Of a DNA stretch of 64,000 bases, positions 53,931 through 63,700 are shown in pieces (the stretch's first letter is position 1; the number at the start of each line of letters is the position of its first letter). Source of the DNA: Bacteroidaceae bacterium (GTDB lineage Bacteria; Bacteroidota; Bacteroidia; Bacteroidales; Bacteroidaceae); the NCBI GenBank assembly GCA_017622495.1, contig JAGAQY010000024.1, positions 1 through 64,000 on the forward strand, read 5' to 3'. Both the position numbers and the translations under genes were made by a program. The notes beneath the pieces are model-generated. The model was given only the letters and a program-made list of their open reading frames with translations, ran no database searches and was not told the DNA's origin.

Positions 53931-55055
53931 CTTCACTATTCCCTTCTCCAGATACTCCACCAGGTTGGTGCGTATGCTCTCTCCGGCACGTTCTACGGCT
54001 ACCTTGGCCATATCGGCATCCACCATAATCTTTACCAGTTCCTCGAAGGTCGTTTTCTGAGGGTTCCAGCCGAGCTTCTCTTTCGCTTTGGATGGGTCGC
54101 CCCAAAGATTGACGACGTCGGTGGGGCGGAAGAAATCGGCAGATACCTCAATCAGTACATCTCCCACTGTCAGTCGCTTATTCACAGCCGATAGCTGGGG
54201 AGTGATGCTCTTGATGACACCCTTCTCGTCGGCCCCTTCGCCTACGAACTCCAGCTCGATGCCTACGTGCTTGAACGCATAGTAGCAGAAGTCGCGCACC
54301 GAGTGCTGTATGCCGGTGGCGATGACGAAGTCCTCAGGCTTGTCGTTCTGCAGCATCAGCCACATACATTCCACGTAGTCCTTGGCATATCCCCAGTCGC
54401 GCAGCGATGACAGGTTGCCCAGATATAGCTTGCTCTGTTTACCCTGGGCAATGCGTGCCGCAGCAAGGGTTATCTTGCGTGTGACGAAGGTCTCGCCACG
54501 GCGCTCGCTCTCGTGATTGAACAGGATGCCCGAGCAGCAAAACATGTTGTATGCTTCGCGGTACTCCTTCACTATCCAGTGGCCGTACAGCTTGGCTACA
54601 GCATACGGGCTATAGGGGTGGAAGGGGGTGTCCTCGTTTTGAGGCACCTCCTCTACTTTGCCGTACAGTTCCGATGTAGAAGCCTGGTAGATGTGGCATG
54701 TATCGGCCAATCCGCAGAGGCGTACGGCCTCGAGGATGCGCAATACGCCGGTGGCATCTACATTGGCCGTAAACTCGGGTGAGTCAAAGCTCACCTGCAC
54801 GTGGCTCTGGGCAGCGAGGTTGTATATCTCGTCGGGGCGTACCTTACTGATGACCTGAATAAGACTCATAGAGTCGCCTAAGTCGGCGTAGTGGAGGTGA
54901 AACTTCGGCTGCCCCTCAAGGTGTGCTATACGTTCACGATAGTCTACCGATGAGCGACGTATGGTACCATGTACCTCGTATCCTTTGCCTAAAAGAAACT
55001 CAGAAAGGAACGAACCATCCTGACCGGTGATACCGGTTATCAAAGCTGTTTTCAT
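53928..55055 (-). CDS. gmd: GDP-mannose 4,6-dehydratase
   Basis: Gmd removes water from GDP-mannose to give GDP-4-keto-6-deoxymannose, the substrate of Fcl. I choose the ATG at 55055 ([20 protein letters not shown]) with the GxxGxxG cofactor motif near residues 7-13; an ATG nine codons upstream adds only NNLKDNN-type sequence. The catalytic region [13 protein letters not shown] and the substrate-binding [15 protein letters not shown] are intact, and the 375-residue length is typical. A tandem promoter-bearing repeat lies immediately upstream. Confidence 0.95.
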   Translation of the reverse strand: MKTALITGITGQDGSFLSEFLLGKGYEVHGTIRRSSVDYRERIAHLEGQPKFHLHYADLGDSMSLIQVISKVRPDEIYNLAAQSHVQVSFDSPEFTANVDATGVLRILEAVRLCGLADTCHIYQASTSELYGKVEEVPQNEDTPFHPYSPYAVAKLYGHWIVKEYREAYNMFCCSGILFNHESERRGETFVTRKITLAAARIAQGKQSKLYLGNLSSLRDWGYAKDYVECMWLMLQNDKPEDFVIATGIQHSVRDFCYYAFKHVGIELEFVGEGADEKGVIKSITPQLSAVNKRLTVGDVLIEVSADFFRPTDVVNLWGDPSKAKEKLGWNPQKTTFEELVKIMVDADMAKVAVERAGESIRTNLVEYLEKGIVK

Positions 55056-55079
55056 ATTGTTATCCTTCAAATTATTCTG

Positions 55080-55280
55080 CAAAATTAGTGCAAGCCGAGA
55101 GAAAATGCAAGCTTGCTCGCAATTTTCCGAGGCGCCGCCTAATTTCTGGCCTGCATAGCAGGACTAAAGATAGTGCAAGCCGAGAGAAAATGCAAGCTTG
55201 CTCGCAATTTTCCGAGGCGCCGCCTAATTTCTGGCCTGCATAGCAGGACTAAAGATAGTGCAAGCCGAGAGAAATGCCAA
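55080..55280 (-). repeat. Perfect 85-base tandem repeat with promoter boxes upstream of gmd
   Basis: The unit starting TAGTGCAAGCCGAGAG occurs at 55086-55170 and, without a single change, at 55171-55255; a third copy begins at 55256 and decays after about 25 bases. On the minus strand each unit offers GCACTATCTTTA or, next to gmd, GCACTAATTTTG (55080-55087), which fits TAnnTTTG 25 bases before the ATG. Each unit also has GCAAGCTTGC and CCTGC/GCAGG hairpins. Confidence 0.85.
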
Positions 55281-55428
55281 TTTTTATGTGCTCCTATATG
55301 GCGAAAGTTCATAAATCGGTTGGCTTTGGCAGAGATGAGGCTTAAGGCAGACCCTCTTTTCCTTCGTCTTCACGCCGTAAAATTACAATATATATGCATG
55401 AAAAGTCAGTTCTGAATATCCAAAAATT

Positions 55429-55516
55429 AAAATATCCACGGATATTTAATGAAATAACCGCGGATACGTAATGAAATATCCATGGATACGTGATGAAATA
55501 TCCACGGATATTTGAA
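55429..55516. repeat. 22-base palindromic tandem array
   Basis: Four units start at 55429, 55451, 55473 and 55495, exactly 22 bases apart, each centred on ATATCC-NNGGATAY-type dyads (ATATCCACGGATAT in units 1 and 4). The centre varies (ACGG, GCGG, ATGG) but remains symmetric. Confidence 0.85.
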
Positions 55517-55646
55517 GAATCTGGTGTGGCGGACGTGATTATCTGCCCCAGCGGACAAACTTTCGACACGCTCCTCGCAAGTTTTTTTGCGCAGTAGGTG
55601 ACAATGACAGAATGTTATCGTTTACGTGGTGGCGATGCAGGATTAT

Positions 55647-55731
55647 GATTTGTGATTCATGATTTGTGATTCATGATTTGTGATTCATGATTTGTGAATT
55701 GTCAATTGTCAATTGTGAATTGTGAATCGCC
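55647..55731. repeat. Simple repeats before structured repeat D
   Basis: Four 14-base GATTTGTGATTCAT units run into ATTGTCAATTGTCAATTGTGA heptads like those at 53871. No gene is present between 55281 and 55939 apart from these repeats; the stretch 55520-55646 shows nothing recognisable. Confidence 0.75.
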
Positions 55732-55741
55732 CTCGTCCTTA

Positions 55742-55816
55742 TAAAGCTTTGCTTTAAGATGGCTTGCTTGCTCGGCATAGCCCAAGCGAGCTTGGCTCTG
55801 CTCTCGCTACGCTGCG
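55742..55816 (-). repeat. Structured dispersed repeat, copy D
   Basis: On the minus strand CGCAGCGTAGCGAGAG precedes hairpin 1 CCAAGC/GCTTGG (55782-55795), then TATGCCGAGCAAGCAAG, then hairpin 2 TAAAGC/AAA/GCTTTA (55742-55756). It is the best match to the scaffold of copy A. Confidence 0.83.
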
Positions 55817-55913
55817 CCATTGCCAGGCTAAAAATAAAACTTTTTTGCTCACCTGCGTAGTCCGTTTTTCGTCAAAATTCCTCAGGAGTCTATGATTACT
55901 CGCCAAGATTTGT

Positions 55914-55921
55914 TACTTTTG
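55914..55921 (+). promoter_or_regulatory. Candidate mazG -7 box
   Basis: TACTTTTG fits TAnnTTTG and lies 18 bases before the mazG ATG. No clear -33 box. Confidence 0.45.
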
Positions 55922-55939
55922 CCACAAAAATAAAAAACA

Positions 55940-56725
55940 ATGAGTACGAGACAGCAACAAATGGAGGCTTTCGGACGATTGCTCGATGTATTGGATGAGC
56001 TGCGTGAGAAATGCCCGTGGGACCGTAAACAAACGAACGAGAGCTTGCGGCCGAACACTATAGAGGAAGTGTACGAACTGTGCGATGCACTGATCAATGA
56101 TGATAATGAAAATATCTGTAAGGAGCTTGGCGATGTATTGCTGCATGTGGCTTTTTATGCCAAGATAGGCTCAGAGAAGGGACAGTTTGATATGAAAGAT
56201 GTGTGTGACCGCTTGTGCGAGAAACTCATCTTCCGTCATCCCCATGTGTTTGGCACTACCGAGGTGGAGAATGCTACTCAAGTTTCCGAGAACTGGGAAC
56301 AGCTCAAACTGCGTGAGAAGGGGGGCAACAAGCGTGTGCTCAGTGGAGTACCGTCGGGCCTACCCTCCATTGTTAAGGCATATCGTATACAAGAGAAGGC
56401 ACGCAATGTGGGTTTTGAATGGGACGATGCTTCTGGGGCATGGGAGAAACTGCTCGAAGAGATTGCCGAACTGAAAGTGGAACTTGACAATGGTAACCAT
56501 GACCTTGCAGAGGCCGAACTGGGCGACTTGCTCTTTGCTACCATCAACGTGGCTCGCATGAACGGACTGAGCCCCGATAATGCCTTGGAGCGTACGAATC
56601 AGAAGTTTATCCGCCGTTTCAACTATGTAGAGGAGGGAGCCATTGCTGCTGGACAGAACCTGAAGGATATGACGCTCGAAGCGATGGATGCCTTATGGAA
56701 TGAGGCCAAGAGCAAGGGGCTGTAA
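55940..56725 (+). CDS. mazG: Nucleoside triphosphate pyrophosphohydrolase MazG
   Basis: MazG cleaves nucleoside triphosphates to monophosphates and pyrophosphate and may clean aberrant nucleotides. Two MazG domains are seen: the first with CPWDRKQTNESLRPNTIEE and the EEVYELCDA plus ELGDVLLHV metal-binding helices, the second with EEIAELKVEL and AEAELGDLLFATINVAR. The 261-residue length is normal for the two-domain form. It has its own promoter and a strong terminator. Confidence 0.94.
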   Translation: MSTRQQQMEAFGRLLDVLDELREKCPWDRKQTNESLRPNTIEEVYELCDALINDDNENICKELGDVLLHVAFYAKIGSEKGQFDMKDVCDRLCEKLIFRHPHVFGTTEVENATQVSENWEQLKLREKGGNKRVLSGVPSGLPSIVKAYRIQEKARNVGFEWDDASGAWEKLLEEIAELKVELDNGNHDLAEAELGDLLFATINVARMNGLSPDNALERTNQKFIRRFNYVEEGAIAAGQNLKDMTLEAMDALWNEAKSKGL

Positions 56726-56759
56726 AGTATCTCATCGAATACAGACATTCGATAATGAT

Positions 56760-56799
56760 AAAAGGAGGTAGATTGCTTAGTGTATCTACCTCCTTTTTT
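56760..56799 (+). terminator. Rho-independent terminator of mazG
   Basis: AAAAGGAGGTAGAT pairs with ATCTACCTCC over a ten-base loop, followed by seven T residues. It also lies at the end of the convergent MlaD gene. Confidence 0.88.
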
Positions 56800-56819
56800 A
56801 CTGCTATATGATTGCCCTA

Positions 56820-57707
56820 TTATTTCTTCCCGAATACCGAGATGTTGATGTAGCGTGAGGGATTGGCCTTGACATCCTCAATGAGCGCATTGGCATTGGT
56901 GCATATTCCATTGAGGTTGTTATAGAATGCCGTATCATTGAGTAGGCGACCTATACTGCTTTCATTGCTGGTAAGTGCAGCTGACAAGGTCTGAAGGTTG
57001 GTGATGGTGCTGTCTACACGTGCTACAGTCTGTGCATAGTCTATGCCGCTCAGGTCAGTCGTAATCTTATGGATGTTGTTGGCCGAACCTTGCAATCCTG
57101 TCATCAACTGGGGCAGTTCGTTATGGAACAGACGGTCAAGCTCGTCAGCTGTATGGTCAAGCTTCTGGCTGATGCTCTCAACGTTGCTCAGTGAGTTGGC
57201 CAGGGCTGGGTTTGATACGAGTGTGGTGAGTGCCGTGATAAGGCTGTCAATCTTAGGTACAAGCGCATTCACTTGGGGGAGCATCACATTCTCTACTTCT
57301 CCCATAAGGCCATTGGCCATACCGCTCGTAAGGGTATCGCCATCGGCATAGTACTCCGTGTGGTTTGTCAGCTTGAGGTCTACACTTACGCCGCCCAATA
57401 GGGAGTTGACTATGAGTGCGCGGCTTCCCTTGGGGATTCGCAGCGATTCTTTTACTCGTAGTGTCACTACTATACGGCTTGGCGCATTGTAATCGTACTC
57501 CACACGGTTCACTGTGCCTACCTGATAGCCGTTTGTCGTGATGATTGATGAGGCGGCTACTCCTCCAGAGTTCTCCAATACCGTATAGTAGGTGTTGTAG
57601 CGTGAGAATACGTTACTTCCCTTCATGAAGTTAATGCCTACATATAGGAGTGCTATGCTGACGATAAATGTTGCTCCTATCTTAATCTCTTTGCTGAAAC
57701 GTTTCAT
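56820..57707 (-). CDS. MlaD/MCE-domain lipid-transport protein
   Basis: The 295-residue protein has an N-terminal membrane anchor (residues 10-28) and one MCE/MlaD domain to about 120 (SGGVAASSIITTNGYQVGTV), then a helical C-terminal part (NSLSNVESISQKLDHTADEL). Such proteins bind lipids in the periplasm as substrate carriers of ABC importers or of retrograde phospholipid transport. It begins five bases after the amidase gene, so they are co-transcribed. The usual permease and ATPase genes are not in the window. Confidence 0.87.
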   Translation of the reverse strand: MKRFSKEIKIGATFIVSIALLYVGINFMKGSNVFSRYNTYYTVLENSGGVAASSIITTNGYQVGTVNRVEYDYNAPSRIVVTLRVKESLRIPKGSRALIVNSLLGGVSVDLKLTNHTEYYADGDTLTSGMANGLMGEVENVMLPQVNALVPKIDSLITALTTLVSNPALANSLSNVESISQKLDHTADELDRLFHNELPQLMTGLQGSANNIHKITTDLSGIDYAQTVARVDSTITNLQTLSAALTSNESSIGRLLNDTAFYNNLNGICTNANALIEDVKANPSRYINISVFGKK

Positions 57708-57712
57708 ATAGG

Positions 57713-58837
57713 TTAGGGATTATTCTGCTTGAAAAGTGCGATCGCTTGCTGCGTATCTATGCGCTCACCTTGGACGAAGGCGACGATGAATGCGTCTTTG
57801 AACTTTTCATTTACTTTCTTCTTTATGCGAATGATATCGTTGTAGTTGGTAGAGGAGCCGTAGGTGTACTTGTACAATCCTTTGTCGTAATAGAACTCTA
57901 CAGGCTTCAACCCCTTGAAGGCTTTGTCCTCAGCTGCCAACCGCTTGGATGATGAAAGAAACTGTACCTTGAATACAGGTTGCTGCTCATCACCTTGGAT
58001 TGCTTCGGGCTGCTCCTTAGAGGCAGGTATCGTTGTTGACCGAGTGGACTCTACAGCCGGCTGGCTGGCATTCAGTTTCATTAGGTCGGTATAGTATTTG
58101 TCAAAAGCCTCACTGATGCATCGGCTCATGCGTTTCTGACCTGATTCCGATCCTAAATACTTTGCATCTTCGGCATTGCTGATATACCCCAGCTCGACCA
58201 ATATACTGGGCATAGAGGTCGCATTGAGTACAAGAAAGCCTGCCTGGCGTACCCCACGGTCGTGTCTGTTTGCGTCTGAGGCCAAATGCTCCTGTACATA
58301 TTGGGCCATGTGAATGCTCTCCTTCACGAACTCACTTTGCATATACTCGAAGATGATATAGCTTTCAGGAGAGTTGGGGTTGAAGTTCGCGTAAGTTTTT
58401 TCATGATTGTCCTCAAGGAAAATCACGCCATTCTCTCGTTTGGCAATCTCCAGATTACGCTCTGTGCGTTCTTCCTCAATGCCGAGCGTATAGGTTTCGG
58501 CACCTTTGGCAGTGCGGCTTTTCGCTGCATTGGTATGGATGGAGATGAAGAGATCCGCATTGGCCTTGTTGGCCATACGGGCGCGGTCATTAAGTCCGAC
58601 GAACACGTCGGTCTTTCGGGTGTACAATACCTTCACTTCAGGATGATTCTTCTTGATGCTCTCACCTACCATGAGTGCTACCTTTAAGGTGACATCCTTC
58701 TCGTATAACTTCTTGTTGGCACTGATGGCACCGGGGTCCTTGCCTCCGTGGCCTGCATCAATGACCACGGTGAAGTCTTTGGCCTCGAGACCGATGACAA
58801 CAAAAAATGACAGGAGTATCAGTGAGAATCTTTTCAT
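57713..58837 (-). CDS. N-acetylmuramoyl-L-alanine amidase (Amidase_3)
   Basis: This zinc amidase splits the bond between N-acetylmuramic acid and the stem peptide and is exported (signal ending IGLEA). Zinc ligands H30 (VIDAGHGGKDPGA), E46 and H101 (SIHTNA) are present, and the catalytic glutamate lies in ILVELGYISN. After a linker, a C-terminal SPOR-like part (FKVQFLSSSKRL ... VEFYYDKGLYKYTYG) would bind denuded glycan at division sites. The 374-residue protein precedes MlaD on the same transcript. Confidence 0.93.
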   Translation of the reverse strand: MKRFSLILLSFFVVIGLEAKDFTVVIDAGHGGKDPGAISANKKLYEKDVTLKVALMVGESIKKNHPEVKVLYTRKTDVFVGLNDRARMANKANADLFISIHTNAAKSRTAKGAETYTLGIEEERTERNLEIAKRENGVIFLEDNHEKTYANFNPNSPESYIIFEYMQSEFVKESIHMAQYVQEHLASDANRHDRGVRQAGFLVLNATSMPSILVELGYISNAEDAKYLGSESGQKRMSRCISEAFDKYYTDLMKLNASQPAVESTRSTTIPASKEQPEAIQGDEQQPVFKVQFLSSSKRLAAEDKAFKGLKPVEFYYDKGLYKYTYGSSTNYNDIIRIKKKVNEKFKDAFIVAFVQGERIDTQQAIALFKQNNP

Positions 58838-58870
58838 AGTGCTTATAGGAATAGTACTATTCTATATAAT

Positions 58871-58905
58871 AAAGGCTGCACCGAGTTAGGCTCGGGGCAG
58901 CCTTT
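58871..58905 (-). terminator. Terminator after the SusD gene
   Basis: AAAGGCTGC pairs with GCAGCCTTT, with an inner CCGAG/CTCGG stem, 17 bases after the SusD stop on the minus strand and followed by a T/A-rich tract. Confidence 0.78.
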
Positions 58906-58921
58906 ATAGTTAATGGATTGC

Positions 58922-60745
58922 TTATTTTATGGGCAGATACCAAAGGCTCTTATCCAACAGCTTGTTGTAGAGTTCCTCGTCCATCTGCTCTGAACCCTTT
59001 CTTGAGGCTACGCGCTTAGCCAGGAAGTCGCCATCAACTTCGTCAAGTCCCTGCTTGTAGCGACGATCAGAGAAACGCATGAGGTCACCGAAACGGTTTC
59101 CTTCGAGAGAGGCTTCGAGTGCCAATTCATCGATGATGAGTTCGTCAATGTAGTTGATTGTATCGGTGAAGTTTACAGCCTGCTCCTTGTTGTTGTAGAG
59201 CTTTAGGGCAACTGCTTCTTTCTTCAATACATAGTACATAGTGTCAAGACGGATATCACCGCAACCTCTGGCATGTACACCAAGGAAGCTTTGACGGAGT
59301 TCTTTCTCCAGTACATGACCTTCGGGGAAGAATACGGGATAGGCATCTTTCATCAGGTAGAACGCTTTCGTGGCGTTGCCTCTTGCCTCGGCCATGAGAA
59401 GTGTGTCTGTGCCATTTGCCAAGTCCCATTGTTCTTTAGCCAAAGCATTGAGTGCCTCTGCTGCACGGAGATATACGATAGCGCGGCGATAGATGGTGAT
59501 GGCAGATGTGTACAATCTTGATATCTCATTATTTGAAACATTAAAAACAGAGTGCTTAATGTACAATGGGAATTCTTCTACACCATTTGTCGCGTATGAA
59601 TTTGAATATTCTGTGTAGAATTTTTTGCGCTGGTCACCTACAAGTGTGTTAGGTGTATAGCTACCTGTTTCCTCACCTGTCTTATTGTCTACCGTGGCTC
59701 TGATGAATACCTGTTTTGCATTAAGCTCATCCCAATAAGTCGAGGTGTTGAGCTGATGAGTGTTGTCTAATGAGATGAACAGATTGGCTATCTCTGATAC
59801 TACACCGTTGGCACTGGATTCGTCCATATAGATTTGTGTAAGGTTCTCCGTAGGTTCGGTGCCGACACCTCGTTCCAGATAGCTATCCCAAAAGTATCTT
59901 TTGGTATAGAACGTATTACCAATTTCAATGCTATAATATTGTGAACCATTCAGACCCATGTAACCCTTAAAGGTCTCCTCTTGTCCTTCAGGACCATATT
60001 GGTAATTGAAATCCGGGTGTGTAGTCATGTAGTCCCAATAGGTAGCCCAAGCATTGGCATAGTCGCCCGACCACAGATAATAGTCACCGAGTACCAACTG
60101 GAGTGGGGGGAACGTTGTTTGAGGAATACCATCGCCATCCCATGCGGGGAGTTCATAATCGATGTATGGTACAAGTTGAGGAATAATCTCTGCAGCAAGG
60201 CCTTTCATGTCTAACTCAGGATATTCCTTTTCCGAATCTGCCACAGTAGTGATAGGATTGGTGAAGTAACGTACCTTACCGTAGTTGATACCCAGTTGAA
60301 GGTATGTCCACGCACGGATACCCAACAGTGCAGCATACTCGTCAGTCATCACGCGCTCATTGTTATGGGCCAGTGTGGTATCCATCTTGGCCAAAACGTA
60401 GTTGCAGTTGTTGATGACTGCATAGTAATCCTTGATGTTGAGATATTCGTTGTCTTCTTCAAAGTTGAACTCTGCCAAGTTGCGCAGTGAGGTCTTGGTA
60501 TGATTGTTGATGTCTACCAAATCACCACGTACCTCACCGAGGATGATGTAGCGGTCGAGAATCTTGCGCATAGACTGCAATACTCCCAATGTTGAATAGA
60601 CGGAGTCGGCCGAATTGCTCAAGGTGTGGTCTTTCTCGATTATCACACGGCTTGAGTCAATGTCAAACATATCTTCGCATGAAGTGGTAACGCCAAGTGT
60701 GAAGATGGCGGCCAATGCTGCTCCTATGATTGATTTGCTTTTCAT
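58922..60745 (-). CDS. SusD/RagB-family outer-membrane lipoprotein
   Basis: The 607-residue protein is the surface lipoprotein lid of a SusCD nutrient importer. The lipobox ends at C23 (LGVTTSC). N-terminal TPR-like helices (EDNEYLNIKDYYAVINNCNYVLAK) and a C-terminal RagB/SusD domain (YLRAAEALNALAKEQ, RFGDLMRFSDRRY) are seen. It starts 27 bases after the SusC gene in the same transcript. Substrate is unknown because no sugar-degrading enzyme is adjacent; the amidase downstream is separated by a terminator. Confidence 0.93.
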   Translation of the reverse strand: MKSKSIIGAALAAIFTLGVTTSCEDMFDIDSSRVIIEKDHTLSNSADSVYSTLGVLQSMRKILDRYIILGEVRGDLVDINNHTKTSLRNLAEFNFEEDNEYLNIKDYYAVINNCNYVLAKMDTTLAHNNERVMTDEYAALLGIRAWTYLQLGINYGKVRYFTNPITTVADSEKEYPELDMKGLAAEIIPQLVPYIDYELPAWDGDGIPQTTFPPLQLVLGDYYLWSGDYANAWATYWDYMTTHPDFNYQYGPEGQEETFKGYMGLNGSQYYSIEIGNTFYTKRYFWDSYLERGVGTEPTENLTQIYMDESSANGVVSEIANLFISLDNTHQLNTSTYWDELNAKQVFIRATVDNKTGEETGSYTPNTLVGDQRKKFYTEYSNSYATNGVEEFPLYIKHSVFNVSNNEISRLYTSAITIYRRAIVYLRAAEALNALAKEQWDLANGTDTLLMAEARGNATKAFYLMKDAYPVFFPEGHVLEKELRQSFLGVHARGCGDIRLDTMYYVLKKEAVALKLYNNKEQAVNFTDTINYIDELIIDELALEASLEGNRFGDLMRFSDRRYKQGLDEVDGDFLAKRVASRKGSEQMDEELYNKLLDKSLWYLPIK

Positions 60746-60771
60746 TGTTTATATATTTTTGTAGGTTTTCA

Positions 60772-63700
60772 TTATAAGTTAATCTTCACACCGAGTTGGA
60801 AGCTGCGGCTCTGGCCAAGCAGACCATTGTCGATACCCTGGTACAGAACGTTGTTGCTGAACGAGAATTCAGGATCGCTGCCAAGATAGTTGGTCAGAGT
60901 CAGCAGGTTGGTTCCTGCGCACCATACGGTCAAGCCCTGCAACCATGATGCCTGTACTGGAACCTTGTAAGAGAGGGTGATATCCTTCAAACGGATGTAT
61001 GAGCCATCCTCAATCCAGCGGTCAGAGAAGCGGTTGTTACCCTTCGGGTCACCATAGGTGGCACGAGGCATATCGGTAACGTCACCTTCTGTTCTCCAGC
61101 GGTTGGTCATAGCAGTAGTCTGGTTGTAGAAACTGCTGCCGCTCTCGATCAGTGAGCGCTGGTAGTTGTATACATCATTACCCCATGAGTAGTTGAGGGT
61201 AGCGCTCAGTGAGAAGTTCTTATACATCAGGTTGCTGGTGATGTTACCATAGATGTCGGGGTTGGGATTGCCGATGATGACACGGTCCTGCAGGTTGATG
61301 ACGTTGTCACCATTCTGGTCGATGAACTTCACGTCACCGGCAGCAAACGGAGTTTTGATACCTGTGTTTACATCCTGTGTAGAGATAGGCTCACCATTTA
61401 CAGTAGGTACGTCAGCGGCTGTGGCATATACACCATCGGTCTCGTATCCGAAGAATACACCGGCTGAGTGACCCTCTGCGCTGAGCATGGTAGCTCCGTA
61501 GATGTCGGTGGTAAATCCATAGAAATCACCATCCTTGGCACTCTTGAAGGTAGTGCCGTCGGGCAACTGAGTGATGTAGTTCTTGTAAGTACCTATGCTT
61601 ACACCAGTTTCCCACTTCCAGTTCTTGGTGCTGATGAGGCGGTTAGTAACATTCAATGTTGCGCCTGTATTGTTCATGGCACCACCATTGCACCAGTAGT
61701 AATCCAAACCTGTAAGGTAGCTCAGTTGCTTCAAGGTAAGAAGGTTTGAGGTGTGGTTGTGGAAGATGTCTCCTGTGATTCTCAAGCGGTTGTCGTTGGC
61801 TTGCATATCGAAACCTAAGTTGATACGGCGGGTAGTCTCCCACTGGATAGACTGGTTCTCAATGTTGGTCAACTTGATACCCATGAGTTGACCACTGTAT
61901 TGTACGTTGCTGAAATAGCTGAATGCTGCATTGTTGCTGATGTTGTCGTTTCCTGACCAATCAATACCTGCACGTAGCTTTAGGTATTCAATGCCATTGG
62001 GGTTGAAGAAGTCTTCTGATGAAATCAACCAACCGGCCTGCAGTGAGGGGAAGAGACCCCAACACACGCCAGCTACCTTTATGCCTCCTTCGGTCTCTCT
62101 ACCAAAGCGTGAAGAGGTCTCGGCAGCGAGACTACCTTGTACAAAATATTTGTTGTGGTAGTTATAGTCTACATTGGCATAGTAGCTCATGTTGCGCCAT
62201 ACGTTGTCTTCACCATCAGTCTTTACATAGTCATATTCTGATTTTACGTCGGGCAGCTTGTCGTTACCGGTGTTGTGGGCCGACTGGAAATCTGAGTCGT
62301 AAGCAAAGTTGGAGAAACGGAATCCTCCGAATGCATTGATGTTGTGGCTACCGGCTTTCTTCTCCCATGTGATGCGGGTATCGTTGTAGATAGCCTCTTC
62401 CTTAGAGAAGAATGAGCGAACCTCGTTCTGTGAGTAACCCTTTCCTGTGATCATGAAGTTGGGGGTACCGGTCATCGGACGGAAGTACTTCTCGTTGGTG
62501 CGGTGCAAGGTATAGTTGAAGAGGGTAGAGGCCTTCCAACCCTTACCGATGGTAATCTCGGGAGCAATGGTAACGTCAAATACGGTATACTCTTGGTTGT
62601 TTTTGTTGTTGCCATCGCCATATTCAAATATGGCCAAGGGGTTGGCGTAGCTGTTGTTGATGGTAGCTGTATTGAAACGTGCAAAGTCGTCAGCGCTATC
62701 CAAAGCATCGGTCAACTCGCCAGAGTTGTTGTAGCGATAAGGGCTCAGGAACGGAGACTTGATGAGTGACAAGAATCCGGGAGAAACCATCGGGCCAGCA
62801 TTCAAATCCTGCTGGATACCATCGTCACGGAGGTCACGTACAATGCGGCTGTAGGAGATGTCGAAGCGTGTCTTCAATATCTTCGACAAGTTGATGTCGG
62901 TGTTAAAACGGATGTTCAGACGGTTGAAATCGTTGGCCTTGATGGTGCTGGCACCGTCAGCAAAGCCGAGAGAAAAGTTATACATGGCTGCTTCATCACC
63001 ACCCTGTACGTTTACACGATAGTTTTGTGCCCAGGCATTACGATATACATAATCGCTCCAATTGGTCTCGTTGTGATACTTGTTGTAGTAGTAATTGTCG
63101 TGATCCCAAAGGAAGGGGAAACGGGTCTTGTCGGTAGTGATACCGCCCATCAGCTCGTTGGCATAAATGCGATACTGTTCAGCGTTCATCATCTGAGGAA
63201 GGCGAGGAGTCATGGTGTAGCTTCCGAATGCCTGTGCGTCGATACGGGTTGCCATGCTATGACCGCGCTTGGTGTCAATTAAGATTACACCATTGGCACC
63301 CTTAGCACCATAGATGGAGGTCCCGTTCTTCAATACGGTAATCTTCTCAATGTCATTGACATCAAGAGCAGCCAGGGTATTGTTATAATATCCTTCGTGA
63401 ATAGCTGCATAGCTGTCCTGTAAGTCCTGAATAACTCCATTCAAAATGATAAGTGGTTGGGCAGAAGCATTGAGTGAGTTGATACCCTGCATCATCATCA
63501 GGCCACCGAGACCTACCATGCCCGAACGGGTGATGGTGCGTACATCTGCACCCAATTTGTTCTGAATCTCAGTCTCAACTGTTGTAGCCTTTGACATGTC
63601 GATTACTGCTTCATTCTTGGCTGTGATGTCGACTCCGTTTTCTACATAGGTGCTGAACTTCTCATCATATAGTGATACGGTGATACCCTTCTTCTGGCGA

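Noticed and set aside
55342..55569. Short minus-strand frame of 75 codons
   Set aside because: It is made mostly of the 22-base tandem array read through; it has no ribosome-binding site or family match.
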